DNA from: Agrococcus beijingensis
Lineage (GTDB): Bacteria; Actinomycetota; Actinomycetes; Actinomycetales; Microbacteriaceae
Length of the DNA stretch: 64,000 nt
Assembly: GCF_030758955.1 (NCBI RefSeq)
Contig: NZ_CP132360.1
Location: forward strand, 1,115,674-1,179,673
Direction: 5' to 3'
The translations under genes were made by a program, and so were the position numbers. The notes below the pieces were generated by a model. It searched no databases. It was not told the DNA's origin and saw only the letters and a program-made list of their open reading frames with translations. This document shows positions 42,559 to 50,947 of this stretch, one piece after another (positions within the stretch are counted from its first letter, which is position 1; the number at the start of each line of letters is the position of its first letter).

Positions 42559-43530
42559 TTACCTGGTGGTGCCGTGCACCTTCGGCAGGGCGCCGCCCGC
42601 GGCCGCGTTGCGGTCGGGGCGGAAGCGGCTCAGGTCGAGGCCGTCGACGCCCCGGACGAGCGCGAGCTCGTCCTCGATGAGGGCCGCCTCGGCGTCCTCG
42701 GGGCCGACGAGCGGCAGGCGCACGCGCGGGCTGCCGATGCGGCCGAGGCCGTGCAGCACGTACTTCGCCGCCACCGTGCCGGGCACGTGCGTCATGACGG
42801 CCCGCACGAGCGGCTCGAGCGCCTGGTGCTGCTCCTGCGCGGTGTGCAGGTCGCCGGCGTTCACGGCGTCGATGATGGTGCGGTAGGGGCGCGGGGCGAT
42901 GTTCGCCGTCACGCCGATGAGCCCCGACGCGCCGATCGCCAGGTGCGGGAGCACGTTGGCGTCGTCGCCGGAGAAGTAGAGCAGGTCGGTCTGGTTGAGC
43001 ACGCGGCTCACCTCGGCGAAGTCGCCCTTGGCGTCCTTCACGGCGAGGATGTTCGGGTGCTTCGCGGCGCGCAGCAGCGTCTCGAAGCGGATCGGGATGC
43101 CGGAGCGGCCCGGGATGTCGTACAGGATGACCGGCAGGTCGGTGGCGCCGGCGATCATGCGGAAGTGCGTGAGCACGCCCGACTGCGTCGGCTTGTTGTA
43201 GTACGGCGTGACGATCATGATGCCGTCGGCGCCGGCCTGCTCGGCCTTGCGCGAGAGGTCCATGGCGTGCGCGGTCTCGTTGGATCCGCCGCCCTGGATG
43301 ATCTTCGCGCGATCGCCCGCGACGGCCTTCGCCACCTCGACGAGCTTGATCTTCTCGGGGTCGGTGAGCGTCGACGTCTCGCCGGTGGTGCCCGAGACGA
43401 CGATGCCGTCGGCACCGTGCGTCACGACGTCGTCGATCAGCCGCTCGACGTCGTCCCAGTCGACCTCGCCGTCGGCGCCCATCGGGGTGACGAGCGCGAC
43501 GAGGACCTGGCCGAAGGGATTGTCTGTCAC
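42559..43530 (-). CDS. dapA: 4-hydroxy-tetrahydrodipicolinate synthase
   Basis: First enzyme of the lysine/diaminopimelate branch. 323 residues, TIM barrel, with Tyr137 (LPVILYDIPGRSG) and Schiff-base Lys165 (ILAVKDAKGD), plus GTTGETSTL. GTG start; TACCCT six bases upstream, with GGAGGC in between. The next gene, rnj, begins 96 bases downstream and has its own ribosome-binding site. Confidence 0.96.
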   Translation of the reverse strand: MTDNPFGQVLVALVTPMGADGEVDWDDVERLIDDVVTHGADGIVVSGTTGETSTLTDPEKIKLVEVAKAVAGDRAKIIQGGGSNETAHAMDLSRKAEQAGADGIMIVTPYYNKPTQSGVLTHFRMIAGATDLPVILYDIPGRSGIPIRFETLLRAAKHPNILAVKDAKGDFAEVSRVLNQTDLLYFSGDDANVLPHLAIGASGLIGVTANIAPRPYRTIIDAVNAGDLHTAQEQHQALEPLVRAVMTHVPGTVAAKYVLHGLGRIGSPRVRLPLVGPEDAEAALIEDELALVRGVDGLDLSRFRPDRNAAAGGALPKVHGTTR

Positions 43531-43536
43531 GCCTCC

Positions 43537-43542
43537 AGGGTA
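43537..43542 (-). promoter_or_regulatory. -10 element of dapA (leaderless type)
   Basis: TACCCT, minus strand, six bases before GTG. Confidence 0.55.
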
Positions 43543-43766
43543 TCGCGGCTGGCGAGCGCGCCCGCCGACCCGGCCGGACGCCCCGCTCGGCCCCCGAGCC
43601 GGGAGGCTGTCAGTGGTTCGAGGACGCGGCTCTGGCGCGTCACGGATGGCGGACGAATCGGCGATCCGTCGCGAGAAGCGGACGCATCCTCCGCCTCTGG
43701 TGACCTCTCCGCGATCGGTGACGGGCGGTGTGCGCGCAGCCGCGCCCGGGCGACGGCGCGCCCGGC
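43543..43766. other. dapA-dfrA intergenic region
   Basis: About 220 non-coding bases between two minus-strand genes. It contains GC-rich inverted stretches (CTCGGCCCCCGAGCC near 43595) that could terminate the dfrA transcript, and nothing else recognisable. Confidence 0.4.
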
Positions 43767-44303
43767 TCAGCTGCGGCGCTCGAGCGTGCGGTAGGCGAAT
43801 CGCAGACCGGTGGTGCTCTCGTGCCACCCCTCGGCCGGGTCGCGCGCGGTCTCGCGCCACGACGCATCCGCCCCCGTCCTGTCGTCGTGCCCCTGGTCGC
43901 CGACGTCGGGGGCCGTGGTGTCGCCGGATGCGTCGAGGTCGATGTCGGTGATCTCGAGTCGGTCGGCGAGGTCGATGGCGTCGCGGTAGACGCGCCCGCC
44001 GCCGATGATCCACACCTCGTCGTCGATCGCGCGCGCGGCCGCGAGCGCCTCGCCGAGGCTGCCGACCGTGGTGGCGCCGGCGGCGACATAGTCGCGGTCG
44101 CGGGTGATGACGATGTTGGTGCGGCCGGGCAGCGGGCGGAACCGCGGCGGGAACGACTCCCAGGTGCGGCGGCCCATGACGACCGGGTGGCCCATGGTGA
44201 TGGCCTTGAAGCGGGCCATATCCTCCGGGAGGCTCCAGGGCATGTCGCCGGCCTCGCCGATGACGCCGCCGCGGGCCTGCGCCCAGATCATGCCGATGGT
44301 CAC
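43767..44303 (-). CDS. dfrA: Dihydrofolate reductase
   Basis: NADPH-dependent reductase that regenerates tetrahydrofolate. 178 residues: IGMIWAQARGGVIG, MPWSLPEDMARFKAITMGHPVVMGRRTWESFP and VWIIGGGRVYRDAI are all typical. A stretch rich in Asp/Gly/Thr (about 125-155) is an unusual insertion near the C-terminus. GTG at 44303, TACGGT six bases upstream; an ATG four codons in is an alternative. Separated from thyA by an oppositely oriented surface-protein gene. Confidence 0.93.
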   Translation of the reverse strand: MTIGMIWAQARGGVIGEAGDMPWSLPEDMARFKAITMGHPVVMGRRTWESFPPRFRPLPGRTNIVITRDRDYVAAGATTVGSLGEALAAARAIDDEVWIIGGGRVYRDAIDLADRLEITDIDLDASGDTTAPDVGDQGHDDRTGADASWRETARDPAEGWHESTTGLRFAYRTLERRS

Positions 44304-44309
44304 GAGGAC

Positions 44310-44315
44310 ACCGTA
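44310..44315 (-). promoter_or_regulatory. -10 element of dfrA (leaderless type)
   Basis: TACGGT, minus strand, six bases before GTG. Confidence 0.5.
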
Positions 44316-44375
44316 CGCGAGCCGGTCGTGACCGAACCGTGATCTGCCGCGGCGTCGCGGCGCATCGGCGGCGCA

Positions 44376-44381
44376 TAGGCT
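44376..44381 (+). promoter_or_regulatory. Possible -10 of CWB2 gene
   Basis: TAGGCT 54 bases before the ATG; leadered, unlike the dfrA promoter opposite. Confidence 0.35.
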
Positions 44382-44435
44382 CGGCTGAGCAATCCTCCGC
44401 CGCATCGTCGCGGCGCTCCTCGAACGGACACCGCC

Positions 44436-46046
44436 ATGCGCCTGCCCCTCGCCCTGCTCGCGACCGCGAGCCTGCTCGCCGTCAGCCTGACCGCGTCGGC
44501 GGCCCCCGCTGCCGCGGTCGCCGTCTCGCGGATCGCCGGAGCGGATCGCTTCGCGACGAGCGTCGAGATCTCGCGTCAGACGCCGTCGCCCGGCGACGTG
44601 GTCTACCTCGCCTCGGGCCTGTCGTTCCCGGACGCGCTGGCAGCCGGGCCCGTGGCGGCCGCGGAGGGCGGGCACCTGCTGCTGACGCGGCCCGACGCGG
44701 TCGACCCCGTGGTGATGGAGCGGATCGCGGAGCTCTCGCCGAGCGAGATCGTGCTGGTGGGCTCGGCGGCGACCGTGCGCGACTCGGTGCGCGCGCAGCT
44801 CGCGACGGCGTTCCCCGCCACAGAGCTCACGCGCATCGGCGGCAGCGACCGCGTCGGCACGTCGCTGGAGCTGCTCGATCGGCTCGCCGAGAGCGGCCCG
44901 GTGAGAGCGGTCTGGGTGGTGTCGGGCTGGAGCTTCCCGGACGCGCTCATCGCCGCCTCGGTCGCCGGCGCGACGGGTGCTGGCATCGTGCTGGACTACC
45001 ACGGGGCCGATCCGGCGAGCGCGCGTGCCTGGGCGGAGCGCCTGCAGCCGTACGTGCAGGGCGTGCCGGTCTCCATCGCGGGCGGCGCTCCGTCGGTGAG
45101 CGACGAGGACGAGCTGCTGCTCGCCGAGCACGGCGCGGTCGACATCGTGCGCCACGCGGGGATGGACCGCTACGACACCGCCCGCATCATCAACGACGCG
45201 TACCCGGTCGACCCCGGCGTGCGGAGCATGCTGGTCGCGACGGGTCAGAACTTCCCCGATGCGCTCGGCGGCGCGGTGCTCGCGGCCGCCACCGGCATGC
45301 CGCTCTACCTCTCGCCCAGCATGTGCCACTCGGGCGTCACCCCGATGCTCGCCGCCGAGGCCGCCGAGCGTGGGATCGGCACCGCCATCGGCCTCGGCAG
45401 CGCGGCGTCGGTCAGCGAGCTGGCGCTCTCGATGGGTGAGTGCCCCGTGCCGAACGCGACGCAGGCGTCCTTCGCCGGCGTCTACGGCAGCTTCGACCCC
45501 GTGCAGGCCAGCGGCACCGGCGGCGCGATCATCGCGATGCCCCCGAACGCTCGCGTGGGCGCGGTGTCGACGTCGCAGCGTTCGCACGGCACGCTGCGCG
45601 CCTACACCGTCGGCGCCGACGGCTCCCCGATCGAGCTGGTCGCGGATCCCGACATGGTGACGCCCTCCGGGCACCAGGTGGGTCGGCGGGCGTTCGGGCT
45701 CGGCGGTGGCCCGCTGCCGACGCACCTCTACATCGAGACCGACGGTGACTGGAGCGTCACGATCCACGACATGCGGAGCGTGCCCGTGGGCGAGCCGGGA
45801 CGGAGCGGCATGGGCGACGACGTGTGGCTCTTCCCCGGGGGCGTCCCGCACGTCAACTACTCCTACATGGGCGGATCGCCCGAGCGCGGCTTCGAGCTGA
45901 CAGCGCGACCGCTCGGGTCGGGCGGCACCACGCTCGTCGCGGTGTCCGGCGCGGCGAGCGGTAGGGTCACTGCCCCGGCCGCTCCCGCCGTGATGACGGT
46001 GCGCTCGTCAGGCCAGTGGACATTGATCCACCTCAACCGGCCCTAG
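44436..46046 (+). CDS. Cell-wall-binding repeat (CWB2) surface protein
   Basis: 536 residues. Signal peptide MRLPLALLATASLLAVSLTASAAPAAA, then three CWB2 repeats (about 30-120, 121-215, 216-330), each with the R-I-A/G-G-x-D-R and FPDAL signatures, which trimerise to anchor proteins on the wall. The remaining 190 residues (about 345-536) form a beta-rich domain with no family I recognise. Probably a secreted wall-bound protein. It sits between thyA and dfrA on the opposite strand and may be a lineage-specific insertion. Confidence 0.88.
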   Translation: MRLPLALLATASLLAVSLTASAAPAAAVAVSRIAGADRFATSVEISRQTPSPGDVVYLASGLSFPDALAAGPVAAAEGGHLLLTRPDAVDPVVMERIAELSPSEIVLVGSAATVRDSVRAQLATAFPATELTRIGGSDRVGTSLELLDRLAESGPVRAVWVVSGWSFPDALIAASVAGATGAGIVLDYHGADPASARAWAERLQPYVQGVPVSIAGGAPSVSDEDELLLAEHGAVDIVRHAGMDRYDTARIINDAYPVDPGVRSMLVATGQNFPDALGGAVLAAATGMPLYLSPSMCHSGVTPMLAAEAAERGIGTAIGLGSAASVSELALSMGECPVPNATQASFAGVYGSFDPVQASGTGGAIIAMPPNARVGAVSTSQRSHGTLRAYTVGADGSPIELVADPDMVTPSGHQVGRRAFGLGGGPLPTHLYIETDGDWSVTIHDMRSVPVGEPGRSGMGDDVWLFPGGVPHVNYSYMGGSPERGFELTARPLGSGGTTLVAVSGAASGRVTAPAAPAVMTVRSSGQWTLIHLNRP

Positions 46047-46050
46047 CGCT

Positions 46051-46881
46051 TCAGACCGCGACCGGAGCCTTGATCGCCGGGTGGTGCTGGTAGCCGACGA
46101 CCTCGAGGTCGTCGTACTCGACCTCGAAGACCGAGTCGCGGTGCGCCTTCAGGCGCAGCTGCGGCAGCGGGTAGGGCTCGCGCGTGAGCTGCTCGGTGAC
46201 CTGCTCGACGTGGTTGTCGTAGATGTGGCAGTCGCCGCCGGTCCAGATGAAGTCGCCCACCTCGAGGCCCGTCTGCTCGGCGATGAGGTGCGTGAGCAGC
46301 GCGTAGCTGGCGATGTTGAACGGCACGCCGAGGAAGAGGTCGGCCGAGCGCTGGTAGAGCTGGCACGAGAGCCTGCCGTCGGCGACGTAGAACTGGAACA
46401 TCGCGTGGCAGGGGGCGAGCGCCATCTCCGGGATGTCGGCCGGGTTCCAGGCCGAGACCATCAGCCTGCGCGAGTCGGGGTTGCGGCGGATCTCGTCGAT
46501 CACCTGCTGGATCTGATCGATCGTGCCGCCGTCGGGGGTCGGCCACGAGCGCCACTGCACCCCGTAGACCGGGCCGAGCTCACCATCCGCATCGGCCCAT
46601 TCATCCCAGATCGACACGCCCCGCTCCTGCAGCCAGCGCACGTTGGAGTCGCCGCGCAGGAACCACAGCAGCTCGAGCGCGATCGACTTGAAGTGCACGC
46701 GCTTCGTGGTGATGAGCGGGAAGCCCTCCGAGAGGTCGTAGCGCAGCTGGCGGCCGAAGACCGAGCGCGTGCCGGTGCCGGTGCGGTCGCTCTTGTGCTC
46801 GCCGTTCGCGAGCACGTCGGCGAGCAGGGCCTCGTAGGGATGCGTCGTCGCGGGCTGGTTCGTCATGGGCTGGGTGGTCAT
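46051..46881 (-). CDS. thyA: Thymidylate synthase
   Basis: Makes dTMP from dUMP with methylene-tetrahydrofolate. 276 residues, with [11 protein letters not shown], the catalytic cysteine in [12 protein letters not shown] and the dUMP-binding [21 protein letters not shown] at 46881 overlaps the upstream gene's stop (ATGA) and has AGGAGG at good spacing; an ATG at 46866 is a second possibility. Functionally linked to dfrA 1.7 kb downstream. Confidence 0.96.
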   Translation of the reverse strand: MTTQPMTNQPATTHPYEALLADVLANGEHKSDRTGTGTRSVFGRQLRYDLSEGFPLITTKRVHFKSIALELLWFLRGDSNVRWLQERGVSIWDEWADADGELGPVYGVQWRSWPTPDGGTIDQIQQVIDEIRRNPDSRRLMVSAWNPADIPEMALAPCHAMFQFYVADGRLSCQLYQRSADLFLGVPFNIASYALLTHLIAEQTGLEVGDFIWTGGDCHIYDNHVEQVTEQLTREPYPLPQLRLKAHRDSVFEVEYDDLEVVGYQHHPAIKAPVAV

Positions 46882-47369
46882 GGGCGGGCCTCCTGGGCTC
46901 CAGTCTGGCGCACCTTGCGCAGCTCGAGCGCGCGGCGGGCGGCCATGCGCGCGCGCTTGCGGTCGCGGGCCGCGTCGTAGGCCATCGAGAGCCGCAGCCA
47001 CGACTGCCACGACTCCGGGTTGGCCTCGACGTCGGCCTTCGCGACCGGGAAGGCGGCGTCGGCGGACTGCTTGTCGGCGCGGCCCGAGGGGGTCGCAGGC
47101 AGTGGCGCGGGCATGCCGCCGCTCGCGTCGAGCTCGCGCACGGCGCGGTCGAGGCCGATGCCGAAGACCAGCTCGCGGGCGAGGGCCCAGCCGCCGACGA
47201 GCGTGAAGACGACGAGCCCCACGCCGACCGCGAGGCCGAGGGGTGTGCCCGTGAGGAGGAAGCCGACCGCGAGGCCGCCGGCGACCACGACGTACAGCGC
47301 GAGCGCCGCCGCCATCACGAGCGCGAGCGCGCGGGCCGTGCCGCTGCGCGCGGCGGCGCCACCGCTCAC
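46878..47369 (-). CDS. Membrane protein with TPR-like tail
   Basis: 163 residues, two membrane spans (about 13-37 and 43-63), a linker, then a helical tail ([36 protein letters not shown]) that resembles one tetratricopeptide unit. Function unknown. GTG start overlapping the dapB stop (GTGA) and stop overlapping thyA, so it is co-translated between dapB and thyA. Confidence 0.75.
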   Translation of the reverse strand: MSGGAAARSGTARALALVMAAALALYVVVAGGLAVGFLLTGTPLGLAVGVGLVVFTLVGGWALARELVFGIGLDRAVRELDASGGMPAPLPATPSGRADKQSADAAFPVAKADVEANPESWQSWLRLSMAYDAARDRKRARMAARRALELRKVRQTGAQEARP

Positions 47370-48070
47370 GTCAGCCCCAGCAGGTCGCCGATGCCGACCG
47401 TCACGCCCGGCTGCGCCTCGGCGCGCAGCGACAGCAGGATGCCGGTCGCGTACGAGTCGCTCGAGGTGGTGTCGTGGCGGATCGTCAGGGTCTCCCCCGT
47501 GCCCCCGAACACGACCTCCTGGCGGGCGACGACGCCCGGCAGCCGCAGCGCGTGCACCGGCACGCCGGCGATGATCGTGCCGCGGCCGGGCTCGTCGGGC
47601 GTCGCCGGGCTGAAGCCCCGCACGGCGCCGATGGCCTCGGCGGTGCGGGTGGCGGTGCCGCTGGGGGCGTCGCGCTTGCGGTCGTGGTGCGCCTCGACCA
47701 CCTCGACGGCGGTGAAGTGGCGAGCGGCGATGGTCGCCAGGTGCGTCTCGAGCACGCTGCCGAGCGAGAAGTTGGGGACGATGCGGATGCGCTCCGCGCC
47801 TCGGGCGCGCAGGGCCCCGATGCGCTCGTCGGTCCACCCGCTGGTGGCCACCACGACGGGCACGCCCGCCTCGAGCGACTGGTCGACGAGCTGCTGGCTG
47901 GCGCCGAGCACGGTCGCGTCGAAGACCACGTCGAGCCCGGCGAGGTCGAGCCCCTCGCGCACGTCGAGCGCGACCGGCTCGAGATCGTCGGCCTCCTGCA
48001 CGAGCCGCAGCGCGAGCGACCCGAGCCTGCCTGAGGAGCCTGCGATGCCTACGCGCCTGGTGCCTGCCAT
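47366..48070 (-). CDS. dapB: 4-hydroxy-tetrahydrodipicolinate reductase
   Basis: Second enzyme of the diaminopimelate branch. 234 residues: nucleotide-binding [10 protein letters not shown], catalytic [15 protein letters not shown] and the C-terminal domain. ATG at 48070; TAGGCT seven bases upstream with GGAGGGC between. First gene of dapB-orf-thyA. Divergent from a GNAT gene with only 52 bases between starts. Confidence 0.95.
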   Translation of the reverse strand: MAGTRRVGIAGSSGRLGSLALRLVQEADDLEPVALDVREGLDLAGLDVVFDATVLGASQQLVDQSLEAGVPVVVATSGWTDERIGALRARGAERIRIVPNFSLGSVLETHLATIAARHFTAVEVVEAHHDRKRDAPSGTATRTAEAIGAVRGFSPATPDEPGRGTIIAGVPVHALRLPGVVARQEVVFGGTGETLTIRHDTTSSDSYATGILLSLRAEAQPGVTVGIGDLLGLT

Positions 48071-48077
48071 GCCCTCC

Positions 48078-48083
48078 AGCCTA
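48078..48083 (-). promoter_or_regulatory. -10 element of dapB
   Basis: TAGGCT, minus strand, seven bases before ATG. Confidence 0.5.
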
Positions 48084-48110
48084 CGGCGAAGCGGCGCGCC
48101 GACCCGCCCG

Positions 48111-48116
48111 TAGAGT
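48111..48116 (+). promoter_or_regulatory. -10 element of GNAT gene (leaderless type)
   Basis: TAGAGT six bases before the GTG; no ribosome-binding site is present. Confidence 0.5.
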
Positions 48117-48122
48117 GGCGGC

Positions 48123-48581
48123 GTGGCCATCACGATCGCTCTTGAAGACCCCGCCTCCGACCTCGCGCAGCGCCTGCTCGCCGCCTACTTCGGCGACCGC
48201 GCCATCACCTTCGTCGGCGGCGTCTACACGCCGAAGCCCGCCGACCCGTCGACGCTGCGCGCCCCCGACGGCGCCTTCCTGATCGCGTGGGACGAGGACG
48301 AGGCGATCGGATGCGGTGCGCTGCGTCGCCTGGGACCGACGCGCTTCGAGGTCAAGCACCTCTACGTGACGCCCGTCGGCCGCGGCCGCGGCACGGGGGC
48401 GGCGCTGCTCGCCGCGCTCGAGGCGCGGGCGGCCGAGCTCGGCGCGACCGAGGTCGTGCTCGACACGAACAGCGCCCTGGAAGCGGCGAACCGTCTCTAC
48501 ACGACGCGCGGATACGCATCCATCGACCCGTACAACGACAACCCCAACGCGACGACCTGGTTCCGCAAGGCGCTCGTCTGA
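48123..48581 (+). CDS. GNAT-family N-acetyltransferase
   Basis: 152 residues, single GNAT domain. The acetyl-CoA loop is clear: VKHLYVTPVGRGRGTGAALLAALEARA (Q/R-x-x-G-x-G/A), followed by LDTNSALEAANRLYTTRGY. Acceptor substrate unknown. GTG start. A 20-bp tandem array follows its stop. Confidence 0.87.
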   Translation: MAITIALEDPASDLAQRLLAAYFGDRAITFVGGVYTPKPADPSTLRAPDGAFLIAWDEDEAIGCGALRRLGPTRFEVKHLYVTPVGRGRGTGAALLAALEARAAELGATEVVLDTNSALEAANRLYTTRGYASIDPYNDNPNATTWFRKALV

Positions 48582-48600
48582 GGTCGCGCCGTTGGGACGC

Positions 48601-48820
48601 GGTCGCGCCACTCGGGCGCGGGAGGCGCCGCTCAGGTGCGGGAGCCGCCACTCACCTGCCGGAGCCGCCACTCACATGCCGGAGCCGCCACTCACATCCC
48701 GGAGGCGCCACTCAGGTGCGGGAGGCGCCACTCAGGTGCGGGAGGCGCCACTCAGATGCGGGAGGCGCCACTCAGATGCGGGAGGCGCCGCTCAGGTGCG
48801 GGAGGCGCCAGCCAGGCGGG
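48601..48820. repeat. 20-bp tandem array, about eleven units
   Basis: Contiguous 20-bp units starting every 20 bases from 48601 (GGAGGCGCCACTCAGGTGCG type; the central ones are identical pairs, outer ones diverged). No spacers. It fills the gap between the convergent GNAT and phosphatase genes, ending about 10 bases from the latter's stop. Confidence 0.95.
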
Positions 48821-48830
48821 GAGGGGCGGG

Positions 48831-49433
48831 TCAGTAGGGCTGGGGCATGGGCATGCCGGTGCGGTCCTCGGGGGGCAGGTGGCCGAGGTCGTTGTGGGCG
48901 ACCAGCTGCGGCGGCTTGCCGGTGCGGCGGCGGATGATCGTGAGGCCGCAGTTGGCCTGGTTGAGCGCCATCCACTGCCACGACGGTGACTGCATGACCT
49001 CGCGCACGAACCAGCTGATGACGAAGTTGTGGGTGATGAGCAGCTCGTTGACATCGCCGCGGGAGGGACGCAGCCACTGACCGGCCGCATCCTGCATCTG
49101 GGCCGCGCCCGCCTCGCTCTCGGCGGGCCGCACGCTCTGCAGGAAGCGGTGGAAGCCGACCGGCGTGCCGGGCTCGAGGCCCGACGGGATGCAGTCGAGC
49201 AGCAGCGCCGACCTCTCGAAGGTCACTGCGGGCAGCCGCTCCTGCATGATCTCGGCCGTCTCGGTCGCGCGCTGCAGCGGCGACGTCCAGGCGTGATCGA
49301 AGTGCACGCCCGAGAGGCGCTGCGCGATCGCGTGCGCCTGCCGCACCCCCCGCCCCGAGAGGCGGCCGTCCTCGACGCCGTGCTCGGCGTCGAGCTGCTC
49401 ACCGTGTCGGACCAGGTAGAGCAGGTGCGCCAT
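48831..49433 (-). CDS. Histidine phosphatase family protein
   Basis: 200 residues, phosphoglycerate-mutase-like phosphatase. Catalytic LVRHGEQ at the N-terminus, second histidine in LLITHNFVISWFVREV, and SPLQRATETAEIMQ. Too short and too generic to name a substrate. ATG with GGAGGAACG upstream. Confidence 0.87.
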   Translation of the reverse strand: MAHLLYLVRHGEQLDAEHGVEDGRLSGRGVRQAHAIAQRLSGVHFDHAWTSPLQRATETAEIMQERLPAVTFERSALLLDCIPSGLEPGTPVGFHRFLQSVRPAESEAGAAQMQDAAGQWLRPSRGDVNELLITHNFVISWFVREVMQSPSWQWMALNQANCGLTIIRRRTGKPPQLVAHNDLGHLPPEDRTGMPMPQPY

Positions 49434-49502
49434 CGTTCCTCCGCTGGCGCAGCATCGCGCCGATGTCTCGCTTCAGGGCGCAGCGAATCGCGCTCGTTCC
49501 GT

Positions 49503-50876
49503 TCAGTGCGCGGCCGCGGCCGCCGCCTCCACCGTACCCGCACCGGCTGACGACGCCAGTCGGTCGAGCCCCGCGGGCACCTGGCCGACCGCCGCGATCG
49601 AGCGCGGGCCCGACGCGAGCTGCGCGGCGAGCGCGCGCACATCGGCGTCGGTGACGCGGTCGATGCGCTCGAGGGTGGCGTCGATGTCGAGGAACTCGCC
49701 GAGCGTCAGCTCGGCGCGGCCCAGCCGCGACATGCGCGTGTCGGTGTCCTCGAGCGCCAGCGCGGAGCCGCCGGCGAGCTGCCCCTTCGCGCGACGCAGC
49801 TCGTCGTCGCTCGCGCCGTCGGCGAGGCGCTCGAGCTCGGCGAGCATGAGCCCGGCGACCTCGAGCGTCTTGCGGGGCGCGCAGGCCGCCGCCATGCCCA
49901 TCAGGCCCGCGTCGGCGTAGCCCGAGGCGTAGGAGTAGACCGAGTAGGCCAGGCCGCGCTTCTCGCGGATCTCCTGGAAGAGGCGCGACGACATGCCCGC
50001 GCCCAGCACGGCGTTCAGCACGGCCATCGTGCTGCGGCGCGGGTCGGTGGCGGTGAGGCCGGGCGTGCCGAGCATCAGGTTGACCTGCTCGAGGGGGCGC
50101 TGCACGAGCGTGAGCCCGCCGCCTGCCATCGCGACCGGCGAGGCGTCGCGGCGGGGGCGCGGCGCGCCGGGCGACAGCGACCAGCCGTAGCGCTCGAGCG
50201 CGGTCTGCAGCTGCTCGACGGCCGTGTCGTGGTCGACGGCGCCGGCGATCGTGATGACGAGGTCGGATGCGTCGTAGTGCTCCGCGTAGTGCTCGGCGAC
50301 GCGGTCGCGCGAGACGGCGCGGATCGACTCCGGCGTGCCGCCGATGGGACGCCCGAGCGGCGCCTCGGCGCCGTGCACGAGCTCGCTCAGCCGCTCCCCC
50401 GCGACGTCGCCGGGATCGTCGTCGGCCATCGCCAGCTCTTCGAGGATGACCTCGCGCTCGTGCTCGAACTCGGCGGGGTCGAGCAGCGACGAGGTGACCA
50501 TGTCGGCGAGCACGTCGATCGCCATCGGCAGGTCGCGGTCGCGCACCTTCGCGTAGTAGCAGGTGTGCTCCTTGGCGGTGAGCGCGTTGTGCTCGCCGCC
50601 GACCTCGTCGAAGGCGACCGCGATGTCGAACGCGGTGCGGGTGCGGGTGCCCTTGAACAGCAGGTGCTCGAGGAAGTGCGTGGCGCCGCGGGCGTCGTCG
50701 CGCTCGTCGCGCGAGCCGACCGGCACCCAGAAGCCGACGGTGGCGCTCAGCGCGCCCGGCATCTGCTCGGTCAGCACCCGCAGGCCGCTGGACAGCACGC
50801 TGCGCCGCACGATCGCACCGCCCGCTGCAGCGATGGCGATCTCAGGGGTCTCGAGCGGGAGCTGGACGGCAGGCAT
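49503..50876 (-). CDS. M16-family zinc peptidase
   Basis: 457 residues, resembling mitochondrial-processing-peptidase-like bacterial proteins commonly found behind pnp. Inverted zinc motif HFLEHLLFKGT (HxxEH) with the third ligand Glu in the following EHNALTAKEHTCYY segment; C-terminal M16 domain also present. ATG at 50876 with TAGACT six bases upstream. Cytoplasmic; substrate unknown. Confidence 0.92.
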   Translation of the reverse strand: MPAVQLPLETPEIAIAAAGGAIVRRSVLSSGLRVLTEQMPGALSATVGFWVPVGSRDERDDARGATHFLEHLLFKGTRTRTAFDIAVAFDEVGGEHNALTAKEHTCYYAKVRDRDLPMAIDVLADMVTSSLLDPAEFEHEREVILEELAMADDDPGDVAGERLSELVHGAEAPLGRPIGGTPESIRAVSRDRVAEHYAEHYDASDLVITIAGAVDHDTAVEQLQTALERYGWSLSPGAPRPRRDASPVAMAGGGLTLVQRPLEQVNLMLGTPGLTATDPRRSTMAVLNAVLGAGMSSRLFQEIREKRGLAYSVYSYASGYADAGLMGMAAACAPRKTLEVAGLMLAELERLADGASDDELRRAKGQLAGGSALALEDTDTRMSRLGRAELTLGEFLDIDATLERIDRVTDADVRALAAQLASGPRSIAAVGQVPAGLDRLASSAGAGTVEAAAAAAH

Positions 50877-50882
50877 CCGATC

Positions 50883-50888
50883 AGTCTA
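50883..50888 (-). promoter_or_regulatory. -10 element of M16 gene (leaderless type)
   Basis: TAGACT, minus strand, six bases before ATG. Confidence 0.5.
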
Positions 50889-50907
50889 GATCGTGGCCGC
50901 AGACGAC

Positions 50908-50937
50908 GGATGCCCCCACCCGAGGGTGGGGGCATCC
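50908..50937 (-). terminator. Terminator hairpin after pnp
   Basis: Perfect 14-bp stem GGATGCCCCCACCC / GGGTGGGGGCATCC with GA in the centre, ten bases after the pnp stop and upstream of the M16 promoter. Confidence 0.8.
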
Positions 50938-50947
50938 GGTGCTGCGA

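Noticed and set aside
40765..43794. Open frame of about 1000 codons on the plus strand opposite rnj and dapA
   Set aside because: Spans two real genes and their gap, with no ribosome-binding site and no family resemblance; a high-GC artefact.
48601..48820. Possible CRISPR array
   Set aside because: Units adjoin directly with no spacers and no cas genes are near.
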